A stretch of 64,000 bases of DNA from NCBI RefSeq assembly GCF_007197735.1, contig NZ_CP041637.1, positions 3,753,001 through 3,817,000 on the forward strand, written 5' to 3'. The notes beneath the pieces are model-generated. The model was not told the DNA's origin and did not search any database. It saw only the letters and a list, made by a program, of their open reading frames with translations. Both the position numbers and the translations under genes were made by a program. This document shows, in pieces, positions 8,101 through 16,316 of this stretch (positions are counted from its first letter, which is position 1; every line of letters begins with the position of its first letter). The stretch is from Formosa sediminum. GTDB taxonomy: Bacteria; Bacteroidota; Bacteroidia; Flavobacteriales; Flavobacteriaceae.

Positions 8101-10071
8101 TTAAAATTTATTAACCCCTTCTTCTAACCAAGCATGATATGTGTCTACATCTGGTGTATACCCTACTGGATCGACTAATTTCTCTTCGTTATGGTCGATA
8201 ATTACGTAAAATGGTTGTGAATTTGATTTGTACTTTATAGTTTGCATCTCACTCCACTTTTGACCTATGTATTTTAACTTTTTCCCAGGTTTTAATTGTG
8301 ATGCTACAATCTCGTCTGATTCTAGTTCCCGTTTATCATCTACATACAACGATATTAAAACCACATCGTTTTTTAAAATATTTAAAACAGCTGGTTCTGG
8401 CCAAACATTTTGTTCCATCTTTCTACAGTTTACACATGCCCAACCTGTAAAATCTAACAGTACTGGCTTTCCTACTTTCTTTGCATACGCTAATCCGGTA
8501 TCGTAATCATCAAATGCAATGATATCGTGAGGCGCTAATAAATGGGCCCCACCTGGTAAATCTCCGTGTGCAGATGCACTACCTCCTGAACCTAATTTTG
8601 AGAAGCCTACTCCATAAGGCGATTCGCTATATTCTTGGGGCGGTGGAAATGCGCTAATTATATTTAATGGTGCGCCCCAAAGTCCGGGAATCATGTAAAT
8701 GGTAAATGACAACACTATAAGACCTAAACTTAAGCGTCCTACAGATATATATGGTAAGGGGGAATCGTGTGGTAATTGGATCTTTCCGAATAAATAAAAG
8801 GCTAAAGTACCAAAAACTGCTATCCAAATTGCTACAAACACTTCGCGCTCTAAAATATGAAGTTGAAGCACTAAATCTGCATTCGATAAAAATTTAAATG
8901 CTAAAGCTAATTCTAAAAAGCCTAATACTACTTTTACGGTATTTAACCACCCTCCCGATTTTGGTAACGAATTTAACCAGCCTGGAAAGGCTGCAAATAA
9001 CGCAAAGGGTAATGCTATGGCTAACGAAAATCCAAACATCCCGATAATGGGTGCTATTCCGCCTTTAGAGGCTGATTCTACCAAAAGCGTTCCCACAATT
9101 GGACCTGTACATGAAAAAGATACTATGGCTAAGGCTAAGGCCATAAAGAAAATACCTACTAATCCTCCGCGATCGGCTTGAGAGTCTACTTTATTGGCCC
9201 ACGAGTTTGGTAATACTATTTCGAATGCGCCTAAAAAAGATACTGCAAAAACGACTAACAACACAAAGAAAATTACGTTAAACCAAACATTGGTTGACAA
9301 TGCATTTAATGCACTTGCCCCAAAAATTCCGGTTACGGCACTTCCTAATAAAACATAAATAACAATGATACTAACACCGTAGATAATTGCATTTTTAATT
9401 CCAGCTGCTTTATTTTTACTTTGTTTGGTAAAGAAGCTTACCGTCATAGGAATCATCGGGAATACACATGGCGTTAATAAAGCCGCAAAACCTGATAAAA
9501 AGGCTATAAAAAAGATAGAAAAAAGACCTGTATTACTTGCCGAATCTGAGGAGTTTTTCACGGCCTTTTCTACTCCTGTTGATGCGTCTGACGCTTTACT
9601 TGCTGAGGCTGCTGAAGCTGTGTTTTCTTCCAAATGAAATTCTAATTCAATTTCGGTTGGTGGTAAACAACGCGTATCGTCGCAAACCATAAATTCTACA
9701 AAACCTAAAAGGGTTGGTGTAGGTTTGCTAACGTTTATTTTTTGAATAAATTTAGCTTCGCCTTCAAAAAACTTAATCTCCATCTCAAACACAGGATCCT
9801 CAATGGTATGTCCTACGTCTTCTATTGTATTCCCTTTTAAAGTAAAAGTCTCTTCAGAATTATCGTAGGTAAACGTCGTGGCTATTGGACCCCCTTCTGG
9901 TACTGTTTGCGAATATAAATGCCAGCCAGAATCTATCTTTGCGGTTGTGATTAAATTGTATTCTGTATCGGATAGTTTCTCTACAGAAGTACTCCACTTT
10001 ACCGGGTCTAATACTTGGCCATTAAAACACCAAGTGATAAGACATGCGAAAAAAAATAATGTGTGTTTCAT
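8101..10071 (-). CDS. DsbD-like transmembrane thiol:disulfide interchange protein, copy 1
   Basis: A 656-residue electron shuttle of the DsbD family, which moves reducing power from cytoplasmic thioredoxin to periplasmic thiol proteins. Signal peptide 1-18; an N-terminal periplasmic immunoglobulin-like domain (about 20-150) with the cysteine pair C130/C135 (CDDTRC); a DsbD membrane domain (about 183-480, eight or more segments) with C202 in LTPCVFP and C321 in FSCTGP; and a C-terminal thioredoxin domain with C546/C549 (WACVNC). All three cysteine pairs are intact. From the residue after the signal peptide to the stop it is nearly identical to the gene at 50697-52667, whereas the signal peptides are unrelated. 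The likely partners are the TlpA-like proteins upstream. Confidence 0.95.
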   Translation of the reverse strand: MKHTLFFFACLITWCFNGQVLDPVKWSTSVEKLSDTEYNLITTAKIDSGWHLYSQTVPEGGPIATTFTYDNSEETFTLKGNTIEDVGHTIEDPVFEMEIKFFEGEAKFIQKINVSKPTPTLLGFVEFMVCDDTRCLPPTEIELEFHLEENTASAASASKASDASTGVEKAVKNSSDSASNTGLFSIFFIAFLSGFAALLTPCVFPMIPMTVSFFTKQSKNKAAGIKNAIIYGVSIIVIYVLLGSAVTGIFGASALNALSTNVWFNVIFFVLLVVFAVSFLGAFEIVLPNSWANKVDSQADRGGLVGIFFMALALAIVSFSCTGPIVGTLLVESASKGGIAPIIGMFGFSLAIALPFALFAAFPGWLNSLPKSGGWLNTVKVVLGFLELALAFKFLSNADLVLQLHILEREVFVAIWIAVFGTLAFYLFGKIQLPHDSPLPYISVGRLSLGLIVLSFTIYMIPGLWGAPLNIISAFPPPQEYSESPYGVGFSKLGSGGSASAHGDLPGGAHLLAPHDIIAFDDYDTGLAYAKKVGKPVLLDFTGWACVNCRKMEQNVWPEPAVLNILKNDVVLISLYVDDKRELESDEIVASQLKPGKKLKYIGQKWSEMQTIKYKSNSQPFYVIIDHNEEKLVDPVGYTPDVDTYHAWLEEGVNKF

Positions 10072-10091
10072 TTTATCTTTTATTATGTTGT

Positions 10092-10121
10092 AAAAAAGAC
10101 TGCCTTTTTAGACAGCCTTTT
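10092..10121 (-). terminator. Terminator-like hairpin between the protease-like gene and dsbD
   Basis: On the minus strand a 9-10 pair stem (GGCTGTC opposite GGCAGTC, with one G-U pair) is followed by TTTTTT. It suggests that dsbD copy 1 has its own promoter or depends on partial readthrough from the gene at 10206. Confidence 0.6.
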
Positions 10122-10205
10122 GCTTCTTTTACACTCTTAGACTAATTCAAAATAATGTATAAAAACAAGTGTTAAAGAAAGTTGAAATATCATAATATAT
10201 CTTTA

Positions 10206-11900
10206 TTATTTTATATCCTTTACTGTTTGTAAAACAACATCTAAAGGAATTGCAAAAGAACTCGTTCTATTTTCTTTAGCTATATTTATTCCGATTACAT
10301 TTCCTTTTATATCTACAACCGGGGTTCCTGTTTCATTAACCTCTATAGGCATATCGTGAGTAAAGGCTTGAGTAAAATCATACTTTCGTTCGCTTGTATC
10401 AAGATCATAACCAATATGTCTATTTCGTATTCTCTTTTCGTTCTCCTTTAACAAAGTAACTTCTACTTCCTTTTCCGCTCCCTCTCTTAAAACTGTTACC
10501 TTTACCTTTTGATTTACTTGAGTGGTTTTTAAAAATGAAATACGGTCTTCACTACTTTCTATCTTTGTGTCATCAAATTTAACTATGATATCTCCTCTTT
10601 TTAACCCAGCTAACTTTGCTGCTCCATTTTCATAAAGCACAAAAATTTTATTTGAAAATGTTACTGATGCTCCTAAAAAACCTTGAGAAGCTGCCGCTGG
10701 TAATATCTGTCTTGCGGGAGCACTAATAACTCCTGAATACTTAATGTCTTCCTTAAAACTTGCTGACCCTATTAATGTTCCGACTCTTGTATCTGTCTTT
10801 TTGGGAATATTAATTGCAATTATATCTTTTGATTGGATTTGCAGCACAGCCAAATCGTTAGATTTATCAATCCCAATTAGTCTTGCCGGACTAATTACGC
10901 CATTATACTGCTCGCAGCTTAACCCTGATTTACTTAACTCTGAAGCTTTCGCTACTATATAGCCCTTAGAACTTACAATAGTACCGTAAGTGTTTACCTC
11001 TGTTTTATCTTCATTAAGGCTTTTTATTTTGACTACCGATTTGTGTAGGTCTTTTACCGTTTTTCCAATGGCTTTAATTATAGCACCTTTTCCGCCTTCT
11101 AAAGAAAAATCTGCCGTGGTCTTTGACGGTGAAATCGTTTCATTATCTTTAGGAAATTGAGGCTCTCTTGGTCCTCTTTTATTAAACCTTTCTCCGTTAA
11201 TTAACTTTGTCCAATTTGCTTTTACGGGGTCTATTGGCGCGTAAAAATTATCCTCCATTGAACGATCTATATGACTACAAACACCTATTACTTTTCCATT
11301 TAAATCTACTAAAGGTCCGCCTGAATCACCTGGCATCATAATACAACTTGTTTTTAAGTACCCTAATGCCTTGGTCCCTTTATAAAATCCTATACGCATT
11401 AAAGCTGGTCGATCTGCTTGATATCCGCTAGAATGACCAAACATTAAACAAGCTTCATCTTGTCCTAAATCTGAAGAAGACCCTAACTCTAGATATTCCC
11501 ATGTCCCTTTATCTACTATTTTCATAAGTGCATAATCCCCTTTCTCATCTAAACCTAAATGAATAGCCTTATAGGTAGTGCCGTCACTCATTGTTATACT
11601 ACTCTGTTCTTCTCTAACACCTAAAACAACATGAGCTGCTGTTAAAATATAGCCGTCAGAAGAGACCAAAACTCCTGTCGCATGTGTATTTATGGTAACA
11701 GTACTGGCCAATACTTTTTTATATGTTTTTTGAATTTGATGCTCTAAATCTTCAAGTTTTAAATCTGAATCTTCTAAAGGTGATACTTTAAAATAGGTTT
11801 CGTTCTCTTGTTGGGCATTAACATTTAACTGATTGAAAAAAAGAAAAATGAGAAGAATATATGCTTTAATTAAAACTAAATTATTTGTGTTTTGTTTCAT
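10206..11900 (-). CDS. Exported double trypsin-like (HtrA-type) protein with PDZ domain
   Basis: A 564-residue protein from the ATG at 11900, chosen because it begins a normal signal peptide (MKQNTNNLVLIKAYILLIFLF); an ORF start 13 codons upstream would give an unlikely leader. The first chymotrypsin-fold domain (about 55-235) has an intact triad: H90 (LTAAHVV), D122 (GDYALM) and S193 (GDSGGP). The second (about 285-564) keeps the Asp-like motif (SNDLAVL) but has AKASEL where the His motif should be and NETGTPVVD in place of GDSGGPVVD, so it should be inactive. A PDZ domain (about 405-485) lies before that Ser-like motif, inside the fold rather than after it. Probable role: periplasmic or surface protease or peptide-binding protein of locus B. 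Confidence 0.85.
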   Translation of the reverse strand: MKQNTNNLVLIKAYILLIFLFFNQLNVNAQQENETYFKVSPLEDSDLKLEDLEHQIQKTYKKVLASTVTINTHATGVLVSSDGYILTAAHVVLGVREEQSSITMSDGTTYKAIHLGLDEKGDYALMKIVDKGTWEYLELGSSSDLGQDEACLMFGHSSGYQADRPALMRIGFYKGTKALGYLKTSCIMMPGDSGGPLVDLNGKVIGVCSHIDRSMEDNFYAPIDPVKANWTKLINGERFNKRGPREPQFPKDNETISPSKTTADFSLEGGKGAIIKAIGKTVKDLHKSVVKIKSLNEDKTEVNTYGTIVSSKGYIVAKASELSKSGLSCEQYNGVISPARLIGIDKSNDLAVLQIQSKDIIAINIPKKTDTRVGTLIGSASFKEDIKYSGVISAPARQILPAAASQGFLGASVTFSNKIFVLYENGAAKLAGLKRGDIIVKFDDTKIESSEDRISFLKTTQVNQKVKVTVLREGAEKEVEVTLLKENEKRIRNRHIGYDLDTSERKYDFTQAFTHDMPIEVNETGTPVVDIKGNVIGINIAKENRTSSFAIPLDVVLQTVKDIK

Positions 11901-12006
11901 GCTAATATGTAAACTATAGGGTTTTAAAATCTTTAACAACTCTTTGTTGCTCTATTACAAATACTATTTCTGAAAAATAAACTCAGAATAGTATTCTTAT
12001 ACTATT

Positions 12007-13386
12007 TTAAATCTCTAGTGTATTAAATAATTCTAATAACTCAGGATCTGATGGTTTTGGAGCATTTTGTGTTACAATTACACCGTTTGGATCTATTAAT
12101 ATAAAACGCGGAATTGATTTGATTATATAATCTGATATGAATTGTGATTCAAAGCCGTTATCTGCAATTACTTGAATACCACCAAGGTCTTTATCTACCA
12201 CCATTTCTTTCCATTTGTCATAATCTTTTTCAACATCAACAGAGATACTTAAGAACGTAATATTTTTATCGTGATACGCTTTTTCAATACGTTTTAAATC
12301 TGGTATTTCCTTTATACAAGGCACACACCAAGTAGCCCAAACATCTATATAAATATATTGTCCTTTAAGGTCGTCTAAAGACAAAGTGCCTCCTGAATGC
12401 TTTTCATAATTTATGAATTTTGGAGACGGCTGTCCTGGATTTACTTTACTTAACTCTTTGTAAATTTTAGTAATCTTTGCATTATTTTCTGCATTTGTTG
12501 ATGCGTTTATAAAAAGGTCAAAGAATTTTTCAAAATCTATGGTTTGATATAAATCGTATTCTGCTTTTTTAAAAATAAGTTCGTTTTTAATAATTTGATT
12601 TGGAATCTTGGAATATACCGTTACTCCTATTAGTCCATACTCAAGAGAACCGTCTTTAAGCATAGCATTTATTTGTTTATTATAATAGCGGTTTACCATT
12701 TCTTTGTAAGCGCTAGAAAACTGAAAATCAATACCATTATCTAAATCAACACCTTCTGATTCTGCCAAAAAGTCTTTAGAAGGTTTATAACCACGTTTTT
12801 GAGCCCATTGTCTATGATATCCTCCTGCATAACGTTCTAATTCATTTAAATATTCGTAATTAAGGTTACGCTTTTCAAGAGTTTTAAATTCTGTAGAAAT
12901 ACCTTGAGCCGTGTCTAATTTAGCATTTAAAGTTTGGGCTATCTCCTTAAATTTAGCTTTAAAGTCATCCTCTTCCAACTTATATACATCCATACCCTTT
13001 CCTTTTTGCTCCGAAATTAGTTTCTTCTTATAAAGCATATAATTGGTAGTCTCTGCTCCTTTACCAGAAACTTCAATAGAACTACTAAAATCTGTAGCAT
13101 CTGCAATAAGATTTACTTTACTTCCATGATCTAAATAGATAGGAGTACTCTTGTTTTTATCTATACTAAGAAAATAAAGCCCAGAATTAGCTCTGATTGT
13201 ATCTGCAAACACACCGTTTTCTACAGCAATTTCTTTTTTAAAAGATTGATCTAATTTTTCTAGAGTCACTTGTTTAGCATCAAGGTTTTTAATTTTACCT
13301 GTAAATAATGCATAATTTACCGGAGTTGTATTGGTACACCCGATAAGGCTCAGTGCTAATACGGAACTAAAAATTGTTTTTTTCAT
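12007..13386 (-). CDS. TlpA-like thioredoxin lipoprotein (locus B, first)
   Basis: A 459-residue lipoprotein starting at 13386 (MKKTIFSSVLALSLIGC, lipobox cysteine at 17); an ORF start 23 codons upstream has no signal character. Residues 20-320 form a mostly helical N-terminal region with no named activity. The C-terminal AhpC/TSA-TlpA thioredoxin fold carries the redox pair C354/C357 (WATWCVPC) and the cis-Pro loop SIPRFIL. The protein ends with PSDPELLELFNTLEI, a tail shared with the next gene and with the locus E TlpA. Family role: membrane-tethered periplasmic disulfide reductase supplied with electrons by DsbD-type proteins; dsbD and a protease-like gene follow. Confidence 0.88.
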   Translation of the reverse strand: MKKTIFSSVLALSLIGCTNTTPVNYALFTGKIKNLDAKQVTLEKLDQSFKKEIAVENGVFADTIRANSGLYFLSIDKNKSTPIYLDHGSKVNLIADATDFSSSIEVSGKGAETTNYMLYKKKLISEQKGKGMDVYKLEEDDFKAKFKEIAQTLNAKLDTAQGISTEFKTLEKRNLNYEYLNELERYAGGYHRQWAQKRGYKPSKDFLAESEGVDLDNGIDFQFSSAYKEMVNRYYNKQINAMLKDGSLEYGLIGVTVYSKIPNQIIKNELIFKKAEYDLYQTIDFEKFFDLFINASTNAENNAKITKIYKELSKVNPGQPSPKFINYEKHSGGTLSLDDLKGQYIYIDVWATWCVPCIKEIPDLKRIEKAYHDKNITFLSISVDVEKDYDKWKEMVVDKDLGGIQVIADNGFESQFISDYIIKSIPRFILIDPNGVIVTQNAPKPSDPELLELFNTLEI

Positions 13387-13539
13387 GTTTTGTGTTGTTA
13401 TAGTATTAATTATGTTGTTAACTACTGATTTAGATAAAATACTTACTGAAAGCAATAGTTTTAAAGACTTTATACATTAACATATGTCTTTACTTATTTT
13501 TAGAAATGAAATTTTATTTGAAATAGATATTAAATTATT

Positions 13540-14916
13540 TTAAATCTCTAATGTGTTAAATAATTCTAATAACTCAGGATCTGATGGTCTCGGGGCTTTT
13601 TTATCTACGATATTCCCTTCTGGATCTAATAATATAAAACGCGGAATAGAAGAAATAAAATAGTCATCTAAAAATTTAGACTTCCCGCCCTTATCTGCAA
13701 GTACTTGAATCCCGCCTAGCTCTTTTGTTTTAACCATGTTTTTCCACTTATCATGATCTTTTGATTCATCTATGGAGATACTTAAAAAAACAATATTCTT
13801 TCCATGATACGCTTTTTCAATACGTTTTAAATCTGGTATCTCTTTTAGACAAGGCACGCACCAAGTAGCCCAAACATCTATATAAACATATTGTCCTTTA
13901 AGTTCCGCTAATGACAAAGTGCCTCCTGAATACTTTTCGTAATTTGTGAAGGTTGGTGAGGGTTTACCTTTGTTAACACTTATTAACTTATTATAAGTTG
14001 CGGTAATTTTAGCATTGTTCGCTGCATCTGTGGATGCATTTATAAAGGTTTTATAATACGCTTCAACATCTGTCGCTTTCATCAATCCATATTCTGCTCC
14101 TGTAAATAACAACTCATTCTTAATGGTTTCATTCGCAATAGTCGCATGAACCTTAAGCTTTGCTAGCATATAAGGTATTGATTCCTTTTTAGATAACGCT
14201 TTAATTTCATCATTATAATGCGCTATCACTAATTGTTTATAAGTATTAATTGATACAAAATCGGCCTCATTATTGACATCTAAAGTATCTAAATCTGATA
14301 AAAATTCTGCTGTGGGTTTATAATAGGCTTGTTTTGACCAATACACGTGTTTTCCTGTTGCGTATTTTGATAACTCTAATAAATAATTGTAATTAAGCTT
14401 ACGCTTTTCTAAAGCTTTAAAAGCTGGATCTACGCCCTCTAGAGTGTCTAAGGCTTTAGAGAGTAATAAGGTGCTTTTTTTGATGTTATTTTTAAACTCT
14501 ACTTCATCTAATGCATAAAATAAGGACTCCTCTAATTTCTGAGAGTCTGTTTTACTTTTTAATAATAGATAATTGGTCGTTCCCGAACCTTCTCCTGAAA
14601 TTTTAAGTGAATGATTAAAATCTTTTGAATTGGCTGTAAGTGTAATATCATTTCCGTTATTTAAATAAATACTAACACTGTTTTTTCCTGCTGTTAGCAA
14701 ATAAAGTCCTGATCCCGCTCTTATAGTGTCTGAAAAAACACCGTTTGAAGCTACAGAAATTTTCTTTTTAAAAGTTTTGTTTAACTTAATTAAGGTGAGT
14801 TCTTCTGCTTCTAAATTTTCAATCTTTCCTGAAAATAGAGCATAGTCTACTGCTGTTTCTTTATTGAAAACCATGAGGCTTAAAATCAATCCGAAACTAA
14901 ATATTAGTGTTTTCAT
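13540..14916 (-). CDS. TlpA-like thioredoxin (locus B, second)
   Basis: A 458-residue paralogue of the protein encoded just downstream, clearly from tandem duplication: same N-terminal domain (DYALFSGKIENL), same redox motif WATWCVPC (C353/C356), cis-Pro loop SIPRFILLD and the same C-terminal tail. It differs in lacking a lipobox cysteine: the leader MKTLIFSFGLILSLMVFN is hydrophobic but has no Cys, so it may be soluble in the periplasm or held by an uncleaved anchor. Spacing to the next gene is about 150 bases; about 270 bases separate it from the third thioredoxin gene. Confidence 0.88.
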   Translation of the reverse strand: MKTLIFSFGLILSLMVFNKETAVDYALFSGKIENLEAEELTLIKLNKTFKKKISVASNGVFSDTIRAGSGLYLLTAGKNSVSIYLNNGNDITLTANSKDFNHSLKISGEGSGTTNYLLLKSKTDSQKLEESLFYALDEVEFKNNIKKSTLLLSKALDTLEGVDPAFKALEKRKLNYNYLLELSKYATGKHVYWSKQAYYKPTAEFLSDLDTLDVNNEADFVSINTYKQLVIAHYNDEIKALSKKESIPYMLAKLKVHATIANETIKNELLFTGAEYGLMKATDVEAYYKTFINASTDAANNAKITATYNKLISVNKGKPSPTFTNYEKYSGGTLSLAELKGQYVYIDVWATWCVPCLKEIPDLKRIEKAYHGKNIVFLSISIDESKDHDKWKNMVKTKELGGIQVLADKGGKSKFLDDYFISSIPRFILLDPEGNIVDKKAPRPSDPELLELFNTLEI

Positions 14917-15097
14917 TTAATAAAATAGTGTAAAATAGAGGATAATGGTATTTACCAATACATCTAGTAATTTTAAGTGTTTATTGGTTCTTGTATGTGA
15001 ACTCATCTCAAACAAAATCCTTTTTGTAACAAACTGATTTTGAAGTTAACTTTTTATACAAACACGTTATGATGAGAAAGATTTATTCTTCCTTCTT

Positions 15098-15131
15098 TTA
15101 AAACCTCATTATGTACATAATGAGGTTTTAA
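15098..15131. repeat. Perfect 34-base palindrome, possibly a fragment of a tlpA-like gene
   Basis: TTAAAACCTCATTATGT is followed directly by its exact reverse complement. Read on the minus strand it gives KPHYVHNEVLKEGRIN, which resembles the N-terminus of the thioredoxin just upstream (ENPHYVINGVFKGGEGQEI), so the palindrome may have arisen from a gene fragment. As RNA it would form a 17-pair hairpin between the third and second thioredoxin genes and could limit readthrough from the SusCD part of the operon. Confidence 0.5.
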
Positions 15132-15186
15132 GTAGATAAATAGTATTAAAACTATAATGTAATTGTTTTAATATTTTTAAAAAGTA

Positions 15187-16308
15187 TTACTTGGCTAGTA
15201 ATTCTTTTATTTTTGATTCTAGCTCTTCTCCTTGAAGGCCTCGTGCTACTATGACTCCTTCTTTGTCTATTAAGATCGTTTCTGGTATCATGGTTATGGC
15301 AAATGTTTTTGCTGATGGGCAATTCCATTCTAGTAATGAAGAGGCCTGATCCCAAACAACATATTCGTTTTGCTTTAAAAAATTACGCCATTTACTCTCG
15401 TCTCTATCGTAAGATATTCCTAAAACCTCCAATCCTTGTGGATGAAATTCTTCGTAAATCTCTCCTACATGAGGCATTGCTTTTAGACATGGACCACACC
15501 AGGTTGCCCAAAAATCTATAAGTAAAACTTTACCTCGGTATTGATACAAACTCGTTTCGCCTCCATCTAATGACGGGATGGTAAAGTTCTCTGGCGTGCC
15601 TCCTACAAAAGACCTTTTTAACTCTTTTACCTCATCTTTAAAAACGGTAGCTTCTTTTGAGTTTTTTATACGATCTGATAAGTTTGCAAAGGCTTGCTCT
15701 ACTACAGGTAAAGGATCATATCTTAACATATAATTTTTTATATAAAAATAAGTCCCATAACTATCTGGATAATTGCTTAAAATATTAAGCGTTTCATCAA
15801 TAAAATCTGCATCTAATTTTGCTCGCGTTTTTTCTAAGTCTTCATCACTAAGTTCTCCCGCTTCATTGGCTTTAACTACTCGATTACTTTTACCTCCCCA
15901 AACGGTTCGTCTTTCCTTATAATTAGACTTTAACTTAGCATAAACTGCGTCTTCTTTTCCGCGTTCTAATTCAAAAAGATATTTGGTGTATTTCTCTGTA
16001 ACTACTTTTGTTATAATATTTACATTAATAACCGTATCTTCTAGTATAAAATTTTCTTTAAATCGAGTTCCTACAATAGATAATCTGACTTCTTTTATTT
16101 CTCCAAAAGCATCCCCTGTAAAGGTAAATTTACCATTAGAATCTACTTGTGTAGAACCTAGGCGCTTTACAACGCGCATATTGGAAAGTTCTTCTAAAAC
16201 GATTTCTTGTCCTTCTCCCCCTTTAAAAACCCCATTAATTACATAATGAGGGTTTTCTGAAGCAGATAGGAATAATGTTGTTATTAAAATTATAATTATA
16301 TTTTTCAT
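15187..16308 (-). CDS. TlpA-like thioredoxin with DUF4369-type N-terminal domain (locus B, third)
   Basis: A 373-residue exported thioredoxin. Leader MKNIIIILITTLFLSASE; residues 20-110 match the DUF4369 pattern (HYVINGVFKGGEGQEIVLEE) common in Bacteroidota TlpA-like proteins; a helical linker follows; the thioredoxin domain has C271/C274 (WATWCGPC) and cis-Pro in TMIPETILID. It is only distantly related to the two thioredoxins downstream. It starts 8 bases after the susD stop, so it is almost certainly co-transcribed with susCD, which ties the redox function to the importer. Confidence 0.88.
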   Translation of the reverse strand: MKNIIIILITTLFLSASENPHYVINGVFKGGEGQEIVLEELSNMRVVKRLGSTQVDSNGKFTFTGDAFGEIKEVRLSIVGTRFKENFILEDTVINVNIITKVVTEKYTKYLFELERGKEDAVYAKLKSNYKERRTVWGGKSNRVVKANEAGELSDEDLEKTRAKLDADFIDETLNILSNYPDSYGTYFYIKNYMLRYDPLPVVEQAFANLSDRIKNSKEATVFKDEVKELKRSFVGGTPENFTIPSLDGGETSLYQYRGKVLLIDFWATWCGPCLKAMPHVGEIYEEFHPQGLEVLGISYDRDESKWRNFLKQNEYVVWDQASSLLEWNCPSAKTFAITMIPETILIDKEGVIVARGLQGEELESKIKELLAK

Positions 16309-16316
16309 GTGTTATT

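Noticed and set aside
8267-8506. Plus-strand 79-codon frame kept intact in both dsbD copies (also 50863-51102)
   Set aside because: Its identity in both places follows from the near-identity of the dsbD copies; it lies opposite the thioredoxin domain and shows no features of its own.
7535-10071. IS200-mediated copying of dsbD
   Set aside because: The IS remnant is beside copy 1 only, the duplicated block ends at the stop codon and signal peptide, and no IS sequence borders copy 2.
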